DNA of 64,000 nt. Origin: Acidimicrobiia bacterium (GTDB lineage Bacteria; Actinomycetota; Acidimicrobiia; Acidimicrobiales; Bin134). The stretch is from contig JAJECA010000045.1 in the NCBI GenBank assembly GCA_022822265.1, forward strand, positions 1-64,000, read 5' to 3'. Below, one piece after another: positions 45,901 through 55,121 of this stretch. The notes below the pieces were generated by a model. The model searched no databases. It saw nothing but the letters and a program-made list of their open reading frames with translations, and was not told the origin of the DNA. The number at the start of each line of letters is the position of its first letter. Positions within the stretch are counted from its first letter, which is position 1. The position numbers and the translations under genes are program-made.

Positions 45901-48900
45901 TGGACGCGGCCACTATCCGCACCGGCACAACGGTGTTGACGTTGCGGGTCTTGGTGCCCGACAGGGTGGCGGTGACCGTCACCGTCGCCTCGCCGCTGTG
46001 GTCCTCGTCCACGCTGTCGGGGTTCACGCTCAAGTTGACGGTGCTGGACGCATTGTCGTCGTCGTCGATACGCAGCGTGGTCTGAGTGGCGTCGCCGGTC
46101 AGACCGCCCGTCAGGGCGGCGGTGAAGATGATGGTCTCGCCGGTGCCCTCGTCGACGTGGTCCTGGCGGGGGTCGATCTTGATGTTGGTGGTGGCCTCGA
46201 CGGTTCCTGCGGCGATTGTGAGCATGGCGGGCTTGGTGATCTGGGCGTCGGCGGCGTTGGTCATCGTGTAGTCGCCCGAGCTGGTGCTGCCGCCGCGGGT
46301 GGCGGTGCCGGTCATGGCTTTGAACGTCACCGTCACCGGGCTGGTGAGCGTGGCGCCGTTCAGCTCGGCCTTCACCTCGATCTCGGTGGCGCCGCCGGCC
46401 TCGCGCAGCGCCGCCGACGGGTCCAAGCTCAGGGTCACCCCGGTGGACGCGGTGTTGTCGTCGTCGGTGAGGTTGATGCGGTGTGTCCTGACCCCGAAAT
46501 CGTCGTGGCTGCCGCCGATGATGATGGTCTCGGTGCCCTCCATGTGCCGGTCTTGGATGGGGGTGATGGTGAACGATTTGGAGCCGGTGGTCTGGCCGGC
46601 GGCGATGGTGAGGGTGCCGGGGGTGGCGGTGTAGTCGGTGCCCTTGGTGGCGCCGCCCGACAGCGTCAGAGCCAAGCTGACTCCCCCGGCGGGTGCCGCA
46701 TCCCCGATCGTGGCTTTCACCGTCACCGACGTCGCGTTCGCGCTCTCAGCAATGGTGGTGGTGGTGGAACTCAAGGTGAGCGGCGGCGCGTCGTCGTCCA
46801 ACAGGTTCAACACAGCCTTGTTCACCGTGAACGCCTCACCGGTCGGGCAGTTCCCCGCCACAAGGGCCACCTTGCAGGCCGAGCCGGTCAGCTCGATCGT
46901 CTTGTCGCCGTCGGAGACGGAGTCGTCCACCGGGGTGATCGTGAAGGTGGTGGTGACGCTGCCGCTGGAGCTGCCCTCACTGATCGTGACGCTGCCCGGC
47001 AGCGAGCCGCCCAGCGTGTAGTCGTTCGAGGCGCCCGCAGTGGCCGTGCCGCTCAGCGCCGACGCGAGATCCACCTCGGTGTCGACGGTGCGGGTTGCCG
47101 TGCCCGACAGCGTGGCGGTCACCGCCGTCACCGTGACCGCCGAGCCGGCGTTCTCGTTGACGCTCGTCGGCGTGAAGCTCAGGTTGATGGTGCTCGACGC
47201 GGTGTCGTCGTCGGTGATCCACAGCGTGGCGGGCGTCACCTTGCTCGCCCCGGTGCCGGTGAGCGCGCCCGACAGGGTGGCGTCGAAGATGACGGTCTCG
47301 CCGACGCCCTCGTCGAGAGTGTCCTGGCGAGGGTCGATCTTGACGGTGGTCTCGCCCGATGCGGAGTTGGCGGCGATGGTGATGGCCGCGGGCTTGGTGA
47401 TCTGGGCGTCGGCGGCGTCGGTCATCGTGTAGTCGCCCGAGCTGGTATCGCCGGCCCGGGTGGCAGTGCCGTCCATGGCATTGAACGTGACCACCACGTC
47501 CTGCGTGAGCGCGGCGCCGTCGAGCGTGGCGGTGACCGTCACTTCCTGGGCGCCGGTGGCGCCCTCGCCCACCGCGGCGGGCGAGGTCTCGAGCGTCACG
47601 CTGGTGGCAGGCGCGTCGTCGTCGTTGAGGGTGATGGTCACAGGCACCACCCCGTGCCCGCTCACCGTGGCGCCCAGCACGATCGTCCTGGGGCCGTCGG
47701 CCACGTTCTCGGACGGGCTGGTCACCGCCATCGTCGCTGTCGCGGTGGCCGCGTTCTGCGTGAACGAGATCGTCGGCGGCGAGAACGCGGTGTAATGGGT
47801 GCCGCTGGTGGCGGTCGACGTCGACTGCACCGCCAGCGGCACGTCCAGCACAGCAGAGCTCTCAGCCACCACACGCGTCGCGGTCACCGTGAATGTGTGG
47901 GTGCTGCCCTCATTGAGCGTGGCCTGGTCCAGGCTCAGGGTGATCGACGGCTGGGCGTTGGTCATGCCGTCCGCCGACGCCGTCCAGTCGCTCTTGCCCT
48001 CGCCGTTGCTGGCGCGCACCTGCACCCGGTACGCGCTGTTCGAGTCCAGGCCCGTGATCACGGTGGAAGTGGCCGAGCCCCTGCTCAGCGCCTCGGTCCA
48101 CATCTGAGCGGGAGTGGCCGTCGAGTCCGGGTCGCTGCTGCCCTTGAAATAACGCACGTCGTAGTCGTTGATGGCGGGCCCGCTGTTCGCCGCGGGCGCC
48201 GTCCAGGACACCTTCAGCGTGGACGACGACGGCTCGGTCACCGTCACGCTGGTCGGCGGCCCGCTGGGCGGCTCCTCCACGTCGCCCACGTTGATCGTCA
48301 CCGCGATGGTGTCGTCGATGGTCGCGGTCTCCTCGGTCACGCCGAGCTCGGTCTCGCCGTCGGTCACCCGTGCGGTCACCGAGTAGCTGGCCTTGGTCTC
48401 GTGGTTGAGCGTGACGCCCGTCTTCACCTTGATCTCGCCCGTAGTCGAGACGATCGTGAACGTGGCCGCGTCGGTGCCCGCCAGCGAATACGTCAAAGTG
48501 TCGCTGTCGCCGTCGGTCGCCGCCACGGTGCCCACCGACGCCGCGTCGGCGTTGTTCTCGTTGATCGTCAGGGTCTTCGACGCGCCGTCGGTGAACGACG
48601 GCGCGGTCACCTTGGTCACGGTCTGGCTGCTGATGTTCGCCACGTTGTTGCCCACGGCGTCGCGGATCGGCTTCTGGCTCGGGCTCGTCGCAGTGCTGTC
48701 ATAGGTGTACGCCAGCGTCACCGTGTGGCTCTGGCCCGGAGTGGCGCTGGTGTCCAGCCGCACCGTGCTGCCCGCCACCGTCACGCTGTTCACCGTCGCC
48801 ACGGAGCCGGCGACCGTGTAGGTGAACTGGCTGGCGAGGGGCGTCGAGCCGGTGTCCAGCGCCTCGTCGAACACCAGCACCACGTCGTCGCCCACGCTCA

Positions 48901-51900
48901 CCGCCGACTCCACCTCCGGCGCCTTGGTGTCGATCAGGTGCCCCGAGTCATGCGCCAGCCCGACATGAGCCAGGTTCGCGTCGGCATCGGTCGCCGACTT
49001 GATCGTGCCGCTGTTGAGCGCCAGCGTGTTCGTGAGAACCGCCACGCCCACAGTCGACTTGTTCGGCGACTCCACCGGCCCATAACGGAACACCAGCGTC
49101 TTGGTGCCGCTGCCCGAGTTATACGCCGCCGCCTTCTCCCCGAACTCCGGATCGAACATGATCTTCAACGACGGCGTCCCGCCGGTCGAGTCCACCGTCA
49201 CGTTCGCGTCGAACGTCACCGACACATCGATGAAATCGCCCGCGACATACGTCTTGTCGGTCCCCGGGTCCGACGTGATCGCCACCCCGGTCACCACCGG
49301 CGGCGTGATGTTCGCCACCGGCTTGCCCGTGAACGGCGCCGCCTGATTCCCAGCAGCATCCCGCACCGGCAACCCGAACCCCGCCGTCGGCTTGGAGTAA
49401 TTCACCGTCAGCGTGTCGCCCGCCTTAATGACCCTGCCCCCGAGCACTTTCGTCGACACCACAGCACCGCTTATCGACGACGCGGAAGTCAACGCGCCGT
49501 GCCCGCCCGTCGACCCGTCCGGCGCGGTCCAGTTCAAAAAGAAACTGAACCCCCACACAGGATCATCAGCATCCAACGCCTCGCTGAACGTGATCTTCAG
49601 ATCATCAGTCACCTCGTCAAACGTCGCCGACTCGAACACCGGCGCCGTCGTGTCAGGCGTAGTGCCCTTCACGCGGATCACCAGGCTGCCAGTGCCGCTA
49701 CCAGACCACGCCGAATTCTCGAAGGCTCTTAAGGTGTCGGCTATGCCCCACCCAGCCTGACTGCCGGAGTCCTCAGCGCCGTCGTCAGTGCTTGTCAGGA
49801 CCCCAGTCGTAGCCCTGACAGCCAGCCAATACTCAGTGCTCGCCGACAGCACCGTGCCCGCAGGGGCAGTGAACGTGTTGACTCCCGTCGAAGGCGTCGC
49901 CGGGCCCGCCAACGCCACTACACGATTGTCGTCCGACGGCGCGTCGGCCGAATGCACCGACACCGACACCGACGACGGCGCCGTGCCGAATTTCACTTCC
50001 ACCGTTCCCAACACGTAGCCCTCGACATTGGCGCCGGTCGTAAACGCCTGCGCGAAACCGGAGCGACTGCTGCTCAAGCTGAGGTTCCCCTCGGCGCCTG
50101 TATGAGCGACATTGGACACCAACACCTCACTGCCCGCCAGCGCCGCCTGCGTGGTTACGCCCACCGACTCCGTCCACGAAGACTTGGTGCCGCCGACGCT
50201 GACGCGCACCTGCACCCGGTATGACGTGTTGGCCGTGAGCCCGGTGACGCTCACCGACGTCGCAGTGCCCGGGTCGGGCCATGCGCCCGTCTCGCCCTCT
50301 TCCACCCAGTCGGCCTCCGTTGCCGGGTCGGCCGTGCCCTGGAACCAGCGCACGTCGTAGTCGTCCACCATTCCCTCTGCCGCAGTCCAGCTCACCGTCA
50401 GGCTCACCGGCGTGGTGGCCGCCGCCGCCAGCCCTTGGATGGGATGGTCGTCGTCGGTGATGCGGATGAAGGCAGGGTTCACGCCGAATCCGGTCGCCGT
50501 TCCCGACACCTCGATGGTCTCCGTGTCCTCGAGCACGCTGTCGTCGACGGGGTCGAAGACCAGTGTGGCGGTGCCTGAGGTCTGGTTGGCGGGGATCGTC
50601 ACCGCCAGCGTGCTCGACGTGGTGTAGTCGCCGGAGCTGCTGCGGGTGGCGGTGCCGCCCAGCGTGAGCGTGACCGTGATGGAGGTGCTCTGGGCTTGGG
50701 CCACCGAGGCGGTGATCGTGACCGACGGGTTGGAGGCGGCGTCCTCCGCGAACGTATCAGGGCTCGCCGTGAGCGTGATCTTCGGCAGGAAGAACGCGCG
50801 CTGATCGGCGATGCTGATGCCGAGGCCCTTGAGGGCGGGGTACTGCGAGCCGGTGCCGAAGTCCCATTTGTCGGTGGACCAGCCGTGGTAGGTGTCGGCG
50901 GCCATCGAGCCCGGCGCGGTCGGCGTCTGGAGCTCGTTGGTGGTCTTGGCGGTGCCCAGCGCGCTGGTCGACTGGCCGCTGGCGCCGGTGTCCCAGTAGC
51001 TGTTGGCGGCCGTCACGGTCGCCGATTTGCTGCCCACCAGGCCGCCGACATTGGACGCGCTGGCGCCTCCGGCCGTCACGCTCCCGATCGAGAAGCTGTT
51101 CGACATCGATTGATTCCCGACCGGTGTGAATGTGCCCGCCAGGCCGCCGACGTTGGACGCGTTGGCGCCCCCGGCCGTCACGCTCCCGATCGAGTAGACA
51201 TTTTGGGTGGTTGAAAGAAGTGACCCCGCCAAGCCGCCGATGTTCGACGCCGAGGCCCCGGTGGCGGTCACGTTCACCGCCGAGAAGGCGTCAACCAGCC
51301 CTCCAGAGGATTCCCCAATCAGGCCGCCGATGTTCGACGCCGAGGCCCCGGTGGCGGTGATCGTCCCAGTGGCCCACACGCCGCGTATGGAGGCGGAGCT
51401 GACGTGGCCGGCCAACGCGCCGACCTGAGAGCCGGGACTCGTGATGTCCACGTCCTCCAGCCCGAGGTCCAGGTCCTGAGTGGAAAAGTCGACACTACCG
51501 AACAGCCCGACCGGGCCGGTGGCGCCGTTGATGAACAGCCCCGAGATCTTGCGGTCGTTGCCAATGAAGTTTGCGTTGTACCTCGCATCGGACGACCCGA
51601 TCGGCACCCAGCCGGCGCCGGTGTTGTAGGGGGCGACGTCGAGGTCGATGTCGGCAGTCAGCTCATAGCCCCCGCAAGCCCTCGAGCCATGGGTGGCGCG
51701 GTTGTTGCACTGGCGGCCGGCGGCGTTGGGGAACGCGGCGGCGTAGCCGGCCTGGTTGGCCGCGGTCTCGGTGTCGTCGGCGCCGGTGTCGGCCACGCCG
51801 TCGCCGTTGAGGTCGAAGCGGATGGCGTTGAGCTTGGCGGCCGAGTCGATATCGATCAGGTTGTCGTCGCCGGCGTTGTAGAAGATGCCTGTGGTGCTGA

Positions 51901-53449
51901 TGTTGTTCGGGTCAGACCATTCTCCGGTGCCGTCGCCCGTGGCGCGCACCTGCACCCGGTAGGTGGTGAGGACTTCCAGGCCGGTGATCGTGGCGGGCGA
52001 GGCTGCGCCCACGTCGGTCTTCGTGGTCCAGTGCGACGCCGTCGCGGGATCGCAGACGGTTGCGCTGTCGCCCTTGCAATAGCGGATGTCGTGGTTGGTG
52101 ATCCCGCCGCCGGCATCGGTCGGCTCGGTCCAGCCCACCACCAAGACGTTGGACTCATAGACGGTGCTCGCGGCCCCGCTCACCCCGGTGACCTTGCCAG
52201 GCGGCTCCACCACGTTGGAGACATGCACCCTCAAGGTGTGGGTGTCGTCGACCGCGGTGTCCGCCGTGCCGTCGGCGGCGAGGTTGTCGCGCACCGAGAT
52301 CACCACGTCGTAAAACCCCGAAAGGGTGCCGTCAGCCAGCAGAGGAGTGGATTCTCGGTCGAGCGCGCCGGTGGCGGTCAGGACAGCGGAGGCAGGGTCG
52401 ATGTCGAACACCATGTCCGACGCCGTGTCGATCGAATACTCCAGCGTGTCGCCGTCGGGATCGGTGGCCAGATACTGGTTCGGCCGGCTGATCTGCGCGC
52501 CCGCCGCGTTGTTCTCGGCAATGGTCGCGGTGACGATGGCAGTCGCCGGGAACGACGGCTGCTGGTTGGTGCGCAGCGTCGAGATGGCCTTCCACGAGCT
52601 CGTCTTGTTGGTGGGCCCTGAGACGCGCACGAAATAATCGGTCTCTGACGTCAAGGCGGGGCTGTTCGTGTCCGCGCCGAACTTCGTGATCTGGACTGTC
52701 GTGTTGGCGGCCCAGAAAGTGGACTCAGACTTCGTCGCCACGCTCTGGACCTCATACGCGTCGTTGGTGCCGTGGGGGCCGCAGATCTGCAAGGCATAGC
52801 TGCCCGTCGTCGGGGTCTCCGGCCTCGCGATGGTGGCCGTCACCGAGCTGCTGTTGGAGCTCACCGCCGAGATCCACTCCACCGTCGTGTCAGCATTCGC
52901 CCCGCACTCAGTCGGCAGCGCCGGCTTCGTGCGAATGTGGACCCAGCCTCTGAATTCGTTTCGGCCGCTATGTGAATCCACATTCACCCAGTAATCGGTA
53001 TCCGCCAGTATCGCGGGGGCATCCGTCTCGAAGCTGAATTTGGAGGCTGTCAACACGTGCCCAGCACTGTATGAGTCACTTGAATCGGAGCCGCGGGCAA
53101 TATAGGCGCCGCCGGTGCCATGAGGCCCGCAGACGTTGAGCTGGACGATGTCGGGCGAATTGTCGGGCAGCGGTGAGGGCAGCGTGACGGTGATCGACGA
53201 ACTGGTGGACGTCACCGATGCAATCAATGGCGTGAAACTGGCGTTCAGGCCTTGCGCGTCGCAGGCATGCGGAAAGGCTGGGGTCCCCTCGTGGTCCGCA
53301 GCAGCAGGAACCGGGTCGACCAGCGAGCCCGACACGCCCACCTGAGGCGCGGCGGGCAGCACCGCGGCGGCCAGCACCGCGGCGGCGAGCGCGACCGCGG
53401 GCCGACGCCAGCGTCGGCGAAGGCGGGGCGGGGTCGGGAGGCTTGTCAT
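39971..53449 (-). CDS. giant secreted Calx-beta/FN3/cadherin repeat protein
   Basis: About 4,490 residues from the ATG at 53449 (AGGAG six bases upstream; overlaps the lipoprotein stop as ATGA). Order: Sec signal peptide (RRPAVALAAAVLAAAVLP); two 90-residue repeats each with CGPHGT; a cadherin-like unit; an FN3 unit; GLUG repeats (ASNIGGLIGESSGG, ASNVGGLAGTF); a Calx-beta unit; FN3; SwmB-like units (LKITFSEALD, VVLVFDEALDTGSTPL); cadherin; FN3 (SAYRVQVRASNGEGKSDW); then about twenty Calx-beta units of 100-110 residues separated by ITDDD-type linkers, which bind Ca2+ in this family. A Gly/Pro/acidic stretch leads to a C-terminal helix-rich domain with HCVAQVGTVNLVCLYV and ends KEIGRRR. No LPXTG or transmembrane anchor is seen. 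Likely a calcium-dependent adhesin or matrix protein; partner unknown. Confidence 0.85.
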   Translation of the reverse strand: MTSLPTPPRLRRRWRRPAVALAAAVLAAAVLPAAPQVGVSGSLVDPVPAAADHEGTPAFPHACDAQGLNASFTPLIASVTSTSSSITVTLPSPLPDNSPDIVQLNVCGPHGTGGAYIARGSDSSDSYSAGHVLTASKFSFETDAPAILADTDYWVNVDSHSGRNEFRGWVHIRTKPALPTECGANADTTVEWISAVSSNSSSVTATIARPETPTTGSYALQICGPHGTNDAYEVQSVATKSESTFWAANTTVQITKFGADTNSPALTSETDYFVRVSGPTNKTSSWKAISTLRTNQQPSFPATAIVTATIAENNAAGAQISRPNQYLATDPDGDTLEYSIDTASDMVFDIDPASAVLTATGALDRESTPLLADGTLSGFYDVVISVRDNLAADGTADTAVDDTHTLRVHVSNVVEPPGKVTGVSGAASTVYESNVLVVGWTEPTDAGGGITNHDIRYCKGDSATVCDPATASHWTTKTDVGAASPATITGLEVLTTYRVQVRATGDGTGEWSDPNNISTTGIFYNAGDDNLIDIDSAAKLNAIRFDLNGDGVADTGADDTETAANQAGYAAAFPNAAGRQCNNRATHGSRACGGYELTADIDLDVAPYNTGAGWVPIGSSDARYNANFIGNDRKISGLFINGATGPVGLFGSVDFSTQDLDLGLEDVDITSPGSQVGALAGHVSSASIRGVWATGTITATGASASNIGGLIGESSGGLVDAFSAVNVTATGASASNIGGLAGSLLSTTQNVYSIGSVTAGGANASNVGGLAGTFTPVGNQSMSNSFSIGSVTAGGASASNVGGLVGSKSATVTAANSYWDTGASGQSTSALGTAKTTNELQTPTAPGSMAADTYHGWSTDKWDFGTGSQYPALKGLGISIADQRAFFLPKITLTASPDTFAEDAASNPSVTITASVAQAQSTSITVTLTLGGTATRSSSGDYTTSSTLAVTIPANQTSGTATLVFDPVDDSVLEDTETIEVSGTATGFGVNPAFIRITDDDHPIQGLAAAATTPVSLTVSWTAAEGMVDDYDVRWFQGTADPATEADWVEEGETGAWPDPGTATSVSVTGLTANTSYRVQVRVSVGGTKSSWTESVGVTTQAALAGSEVLVSNVAHTGAEGNLSLSSSRSGFAQAFTTGANVEGYVLGTVEVKFGTAPSSVSVSVHSADAPSDDNRVVALAGPATPSTGVNTFTAPAGTVLSASTEYWLAVRATTGVLTSTDDGAEDSGSQAGWGIADTLRAFENSAWSGSGTGSLVIRVKGTTPDTTAPVFESATFDEVTDDLKITFSEALDADDPVWGFSFFLNWTAPDGSTGGHGALTSASSISGAVVSTKVLGGRVIKAGDTLTVNYSKPTAGFGLPVRDAAGNQAAPFTGKPVANITPPVVTGVAITSDPGTDKTYVAGDFIDVSVTFDANVTVDSTGGTPSLKIMFDPEFGEKAAAYNSGSGTKTLVFRYGPVESPNKSTVGVAVLTNTLALNSGTIKSATDADANLAHVGLAHDSGHLIDTKAPEVESAVSVGDDVVLVFDEALDTGSTPLASQFTYTVAGSVATVNSVTVAGSTVRLDTSATPGQSHTVTLAYTYDSTATSPSQKPIRDAVGNNVANISSQTVTKVTAPSFTDGASKTLTINENNADAASVGTVAATDGDSDTLTYSLAGTDAATFTIVSTTGEIKVKTGVTLNHETKASYSVTARVTDGETELGVTEETATIDDTIAVTINVGDVEEPPSGPPTSVTVTEPSSSTLKVSWTAPAANSGPAINDYDVRYFKGSSDPDSTATPAQMWTEALSRGSATSTVITGLDSNSAYRVQVRASNGEGKSDWTASADGMTNAQPSITLSLDQATLNEGSTHTFTVTATRVVAESSAVLDVPLAVQSTSTATSGTHYTAFSPPTISFTQNAATATATMAVTSPSENVADGPRTIVLGATVSGHGVVPVTITLNDDDAPATSVTLETSPAAVGEGATGAQEVTVTATLDGAALTQDVVVTFNAMDGTATRAGDTSSGDYTMTDAADAQITKPAAITIAANSASGETTVKIDPRQDTLDEGVGETVIFDATLSGALTGTGASKVTPATLWITDDDTASSTINLSFTPTSVNENAGSAVTVTAVTATLSGTATRTVDTEVDLASALSGTATAGASNDYTLGGSLPGSVTISEGSSSGSVTTTFTITPVDDSVSDGDKTIELTGSACKVALVAGNCPTGEAFTVNKAVLNLLDDDAPPLTLSSTTTTIAESANATSVTVKATIGDAAPAGGVSLALTLSGGATKGTDYTATPGTLTIAAGQTTGSKSFTITPIQDRHMEGTETIIIGGSHDDFGVRTHRINLTDDDNTASTGVTLSLDPSAALREAGGATEIEVKAELNGATLTSPVTVTFKAMTGTATRGGSTSSGDYTMTNAADAQITKPAMLTIAAGTVEATTNIKIDPRQDHVDEGTGETIIFTAALTGGLTGDATQTTLRIDDDDNASSTVNLSVNPDSVDEDHSGEATVTVTATLSGTKTRNVNTVVPVRIVAASSLSAMPSLNATSGDYQLKKFDNTAPSAVTLPISLGSITIDAESSTGTATFKIDPRDDDEYEGTGTAANEVIRIAGGTLANFTINATNLAIGENDNPTITITVEDTDTGTMGVQTGLSEAARTKTMSVKVALDDGARNSDTPVTISLGGTATRGTCGTAGNDYAASPSAVTISAGQTSRTFDLSVTVCEDRLIEGGETIIVNGTATGFDVTGATVTITDNDNASTQITLALDRTELNEDAGGTTVKATATVNDGAPTSDVTITLTLGGTATKSTATVTGDYSDPGTITVTIPANKVSGETSFTITPVNDNIDESDATVDQNGNPLRPHETITFSGGTSSGGLSLAVTPASLTIKIVDNDTASTEITLTANPASIDEDEGSAVSVTFTATLQGDATRNSPTTVTLDTGSLGGSATKGTDYTVPTTLPTSVTIAAGSSSGDATAFNITPTNDAVSEGDETITLGGSLTGFTVNPASITLADDDAPQITLSTRRSAQGNTMHTNIDEGENAQFVFTATRNTADNSDEVRVPLALLTSSTSTRGRDHVVALNPGTITIPANAASADLTLIIGTNEDRLIETGGETIVIGASVTGFTVNPATITINDDDNPSTAITLVMGPTSVSESGNAVEVTIVAEVNDGAPSSAVAIALTFAGTATKGTATALGDYADPGSVGILIDKETTSGTSKFTINPVNDIVDEGTGETIVISSGTSSGGLTLNTTPASLTFTITDDDNASSVIDLSVSPASIDEDTETSGTQTQADATAVTITATLRGVAAHGTPKVIALDSSLGGTASSADYTSSGLPSSVTIDADELSGSVTGWMITPTLDTVAEGDETITLSGSLTEFTVNDATVTLADNDQPEITLTAERVSPQPSPGDDDSARRSVAEGQSGTFRITATRDVSVNSSAVSLPLAITGGTATIGDHYASPRLPTIRIPANRASATASVTIATIADRQSDGGRTIELGGTAAGFDVAPVGISIVDDDAASTEVALSLGRASVREGGGTASVPVIATLNGAAAAGDATVTLTFGGSGAGSATLEIDYTDPGTIAVTIPSGQVSGTGTFNISPVDDNLDEDDETITVGGTASGLTVVAAELDIVDDDTASRVVDLALSASAPLVEGGSAAMVTVTATLSGDATRTDDTVVTLDEELGGTARGDGTDYTLSGSLPGSVTIAAGSSSGTATFSITPAQDTDAEGPETITLGGTATGLRVNGASISMADDDVPTVTLSVSGTAAEGESGEITVTATRAVGDDASSAVNVPLAVVGGTATAGVDYAALRLSTISIPAGESSAERTVTVNAAGRYDDRLLETGGETVILGGRAARLTVVPVTFTIGDNDTASDQVTLSLDRTTVAENRGPALVTATATVNNAAPTSATTVTLSFGGSAVPGTDYTSPGAITVTIPANEVSGTKRFSLNMLDDRIDEGDETISISGAASGGVEDLSVPAVQITVDDDDAGSASDVIDLSMSPARIDERDGDTAVVVTATLSGTIPRGTDTVVTLASSLVGSADGGTDYNTLGGTLPGSVRIPAGQLSGTATGLQITPINDGPPPPGDPHEGDETITLGGSLAGFTVNPASIYLADDDAPTIMLSVSSSVTEGSSASVTVTATRQLTPSLFGSLLDLLSGVGIFAQSGGANPEVSVPLAVRPGGSAKAGVDYTVPSSLPTVTIPAGQTTGTVTLNISAKGSSDDRVQDPDENIVIGVALSDTGDSGTPGFTVQPASITVEDDDAASQKITLRVTRTAANLVTVTAEVDGAAPDEPVTVTLSLTGTGEGAVVEYPVPITIRAGEVSGSTGFVVDPSIPGASGTITVTGAATGGLTVPVTEARTSVSTTTTSPPGGGPSAGGPSAGGPSGGGAPKPDEDAEEPEVPEVPEDERPPASSTAATTLVYEALGTVLTQAAPDDSEADRAATTSAVVYIVKAIGRHCVAQVGTVNLVCLYVTLITNTDVVPATETAVRAKITSIIVDLWKEIGRRR

Positions 53450-55074
53450 GGGGTGCTCCTTGCTCCGAATCCGGCGACCAGCACCGCTTGAGCGGGCCAG
53501 TCGGCTTCGGGGTCTGCGTCTGGGGCCAGCGGGGTCCACAGCCGCAGCCGGCCGGCGATCTCGCCGGCATCAGGCCCGTAGGCGGCGGCCTGCCAGTCGC
53601 CGGCGAACTGGTCGGCGGCCGGCCAGCCGGCGGGGGCTGCGGGCGTGCCGGCCGTGTCGTTGTGCACCGCTCCGAACCAGCCGCCGTCTTGGCTGTCGGC
53701 GGCCGCGTTCAGGCTCAGCGGCCCGAGGGTCACCGCCGCGGCTGCGTCGGGACGCAGGCTGCTCGCATCGAGGGGGGCGAGCACCAGGTTCTCGACACGC
53801 CCGGCCAGGCTCGGCTCCCCGGCGGCGGGGTCGAGCTCGAACACGACGTCGCCGGCCACCGCCCAGCGCTGGCTGTTCCACAGCACGTGGCCGCTGAGGC
53901 GGCCCGCCCAGCGGGCCGGGCCCTTTGGCGGCCGGGCGGCGGGATCGCCGAAGGACAGGCCGCCCTGGGCGACCACGATGCGCGCGGGGGCAAAATGCAC
54001 CGGCGCCACCACCCACCAGCCGTAGCCCGAATGCTCCAGACGCCCCCCGGCGGCGTCGTGGGCAACCGCGAGGGCCACGTCGTGGGTGAAGTCGGGGCGA
54101 CCCGGCGGCGGACACTCCTCGCGCTCATACAGCGCCGGCCAGGCGACGGGATGGCCGGGGTCGGCCCAACCGGCCACGGCATGGTCGGCCTCGAACGCGT
54201 AATCGCCGCCGAACGGATAGCCCGTGTGCAGCCGCAGCTCCCAGCCGCCGTCGGCTGGGCCGGGGCGCAGCAGCACCTTGGTCGCCGCCGACATGTACGC
54301 GATCACCGGATCGGCCCGCTCGTCGGCCAGTGCCGCCGCGGCCGCGGCGGTGTCGCCGTCGCTGGCAGCCTGCTGCACCGCCCCGCTGTCCAACTCGGCC
54401 CGGTCCATCAGTTCGTCAAACGGCACCGGCTCGGGCCAGTCAGGCTCGGTGCCGCGGTCGCCGGCCGCAGCCCAGCCCCGGCCCGGAAAGTGGGCGAGAT
54501 GAGCATCGGACACGATCTGGTCGAGCCGCCAAGGCCGATCAGGCGGCGTTGTGCCCGGCCCGTCGCCTGGGCCGCAGCCCGTCACCACCGGCCCCTCGCC
54601 GCTCACCGCCCGCCCCGGCGCCGCAGCGCCGGCCAGCTCAGGAGTGACCGCGACCTGCACCACCAAAGCCCGCAACGGCCAGCCGATGCCGCCGCCGCCG
54701 GTCTGGGCCACCACCTCGAAGCTGTATTCACCGTACTCGGGCAGCCCCGCCACCAGCGCCGAGCGGACATCAGACGTGTTGAGCGCTGCGTCGCAGCCCA
54801 CCGCGCCCGCCACGCCCAGCTCCTCGTGGGCCGGCGTGCGATAGGAGCAGGCGAAACCGTTGATGAGGTGGGCGCGGCTCTCGTCCACCGTCCATGCGAG
54901 CCGCACGCCCTGGGCGGTGACGTCGGCGGTGAGGCCAGTGAGCAAGCGGGGTGTGCCGTCGGCCGACATGACATGCGGGGCGTCGGGCACCTCGGCCCGG
55001 CCCCCGCACGCGGGCAAAAACAACGCCGACGCACACAGCCCCACCCGCGCAAACACGACCAAGGCCGACCTCAC
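53446..55074 (-). CDS. lipoprotein coupled to the giant surface protein
   Basis: About 542 residues from a GTG at 55074, which gives a short lipoprotein signal: MRSALVVFARVG, then a hydrophobic run, then the lipobox LPAC followed by GG. An open frame extends to 55215 through a G-tract, but that extension is unlike a signal peptide. After the lipobox comes an FN3-like unit (GVRLAWTVDES, then SALVAGLPEYGEYSFEVVAQTG). A larger acidic, Trp/Gly-rich region follows with RLSGHVLWNSQRWAVAGDVVFELD and AGRLRLWTPLAPDADP, which looks like a beta-barrel or lectin-like domain I cannot name. The stop overlaps the start of the giant gene (ATGA), so both are made together. I infer a membrane-anchored partner or docking factor. 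Expression may vary with the homopolymer 48 bases upstream. Confidence 0.7.
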   Translation of the reverse strand: MRSALVVFARVGLCASALFLPACGGRAEVPDAPHVMSADGTPRLLTGLTADVTAQGVRLAWTVDESRAHLINGFACSYRTPAHEELGVAGAVGCDAALNTSDVRSALVAGLPEYGEYSFEVVAQTGGGGIGWPLRALVVQVAVTPELAGAAAPGRAVSGEGPVVTGCGPGDGPGTTPPDRPWRLDQIVSDAHLAHFPGRGWAAAGDRGTEPDWPEPVPFDELMDRAELDSGAVQQAASDGDTAAAAAALADERADPVIAYMSAATKVLLRPGPADGGWELRLHTGYPFGGDYAFEADHAVAGWADPGHPVAWPALYEREECPPPGRPDFTHDVALAVAHDAAGGRLEHSGYGWWVVAPVHFAPARIVVAQGGLSFGDPAARPPKGPARWAGRLSGHVLWNSQRWAVAGDVVFELDPAAGEPSLAGRVENLVLAPLDASSLRPDAAAAVTLGPLSLNAAADSQDGGWFGAVHNDTAGTPAAPAGWPAADQFAGDWQAAAYGPDAGEIAGRLRLWTPLAPDADPEADWPAQAVLVAGFGARSTP

Positions 55075-55121
55075 CGACGGAGCCAGCTCCCGCTGGCCAC
55101 GCGCTCGAAAATGAACACTTA

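Noticed and set aside
43580-49732. Plus-strand open frame of 2,050 codons
   Set aside because: Antisense to the Calx-beta region of the giant gene; its translation is a Gly/Arg/His-rich low-complexity string with no domains, as expected from GC-rich repeats read backwards.
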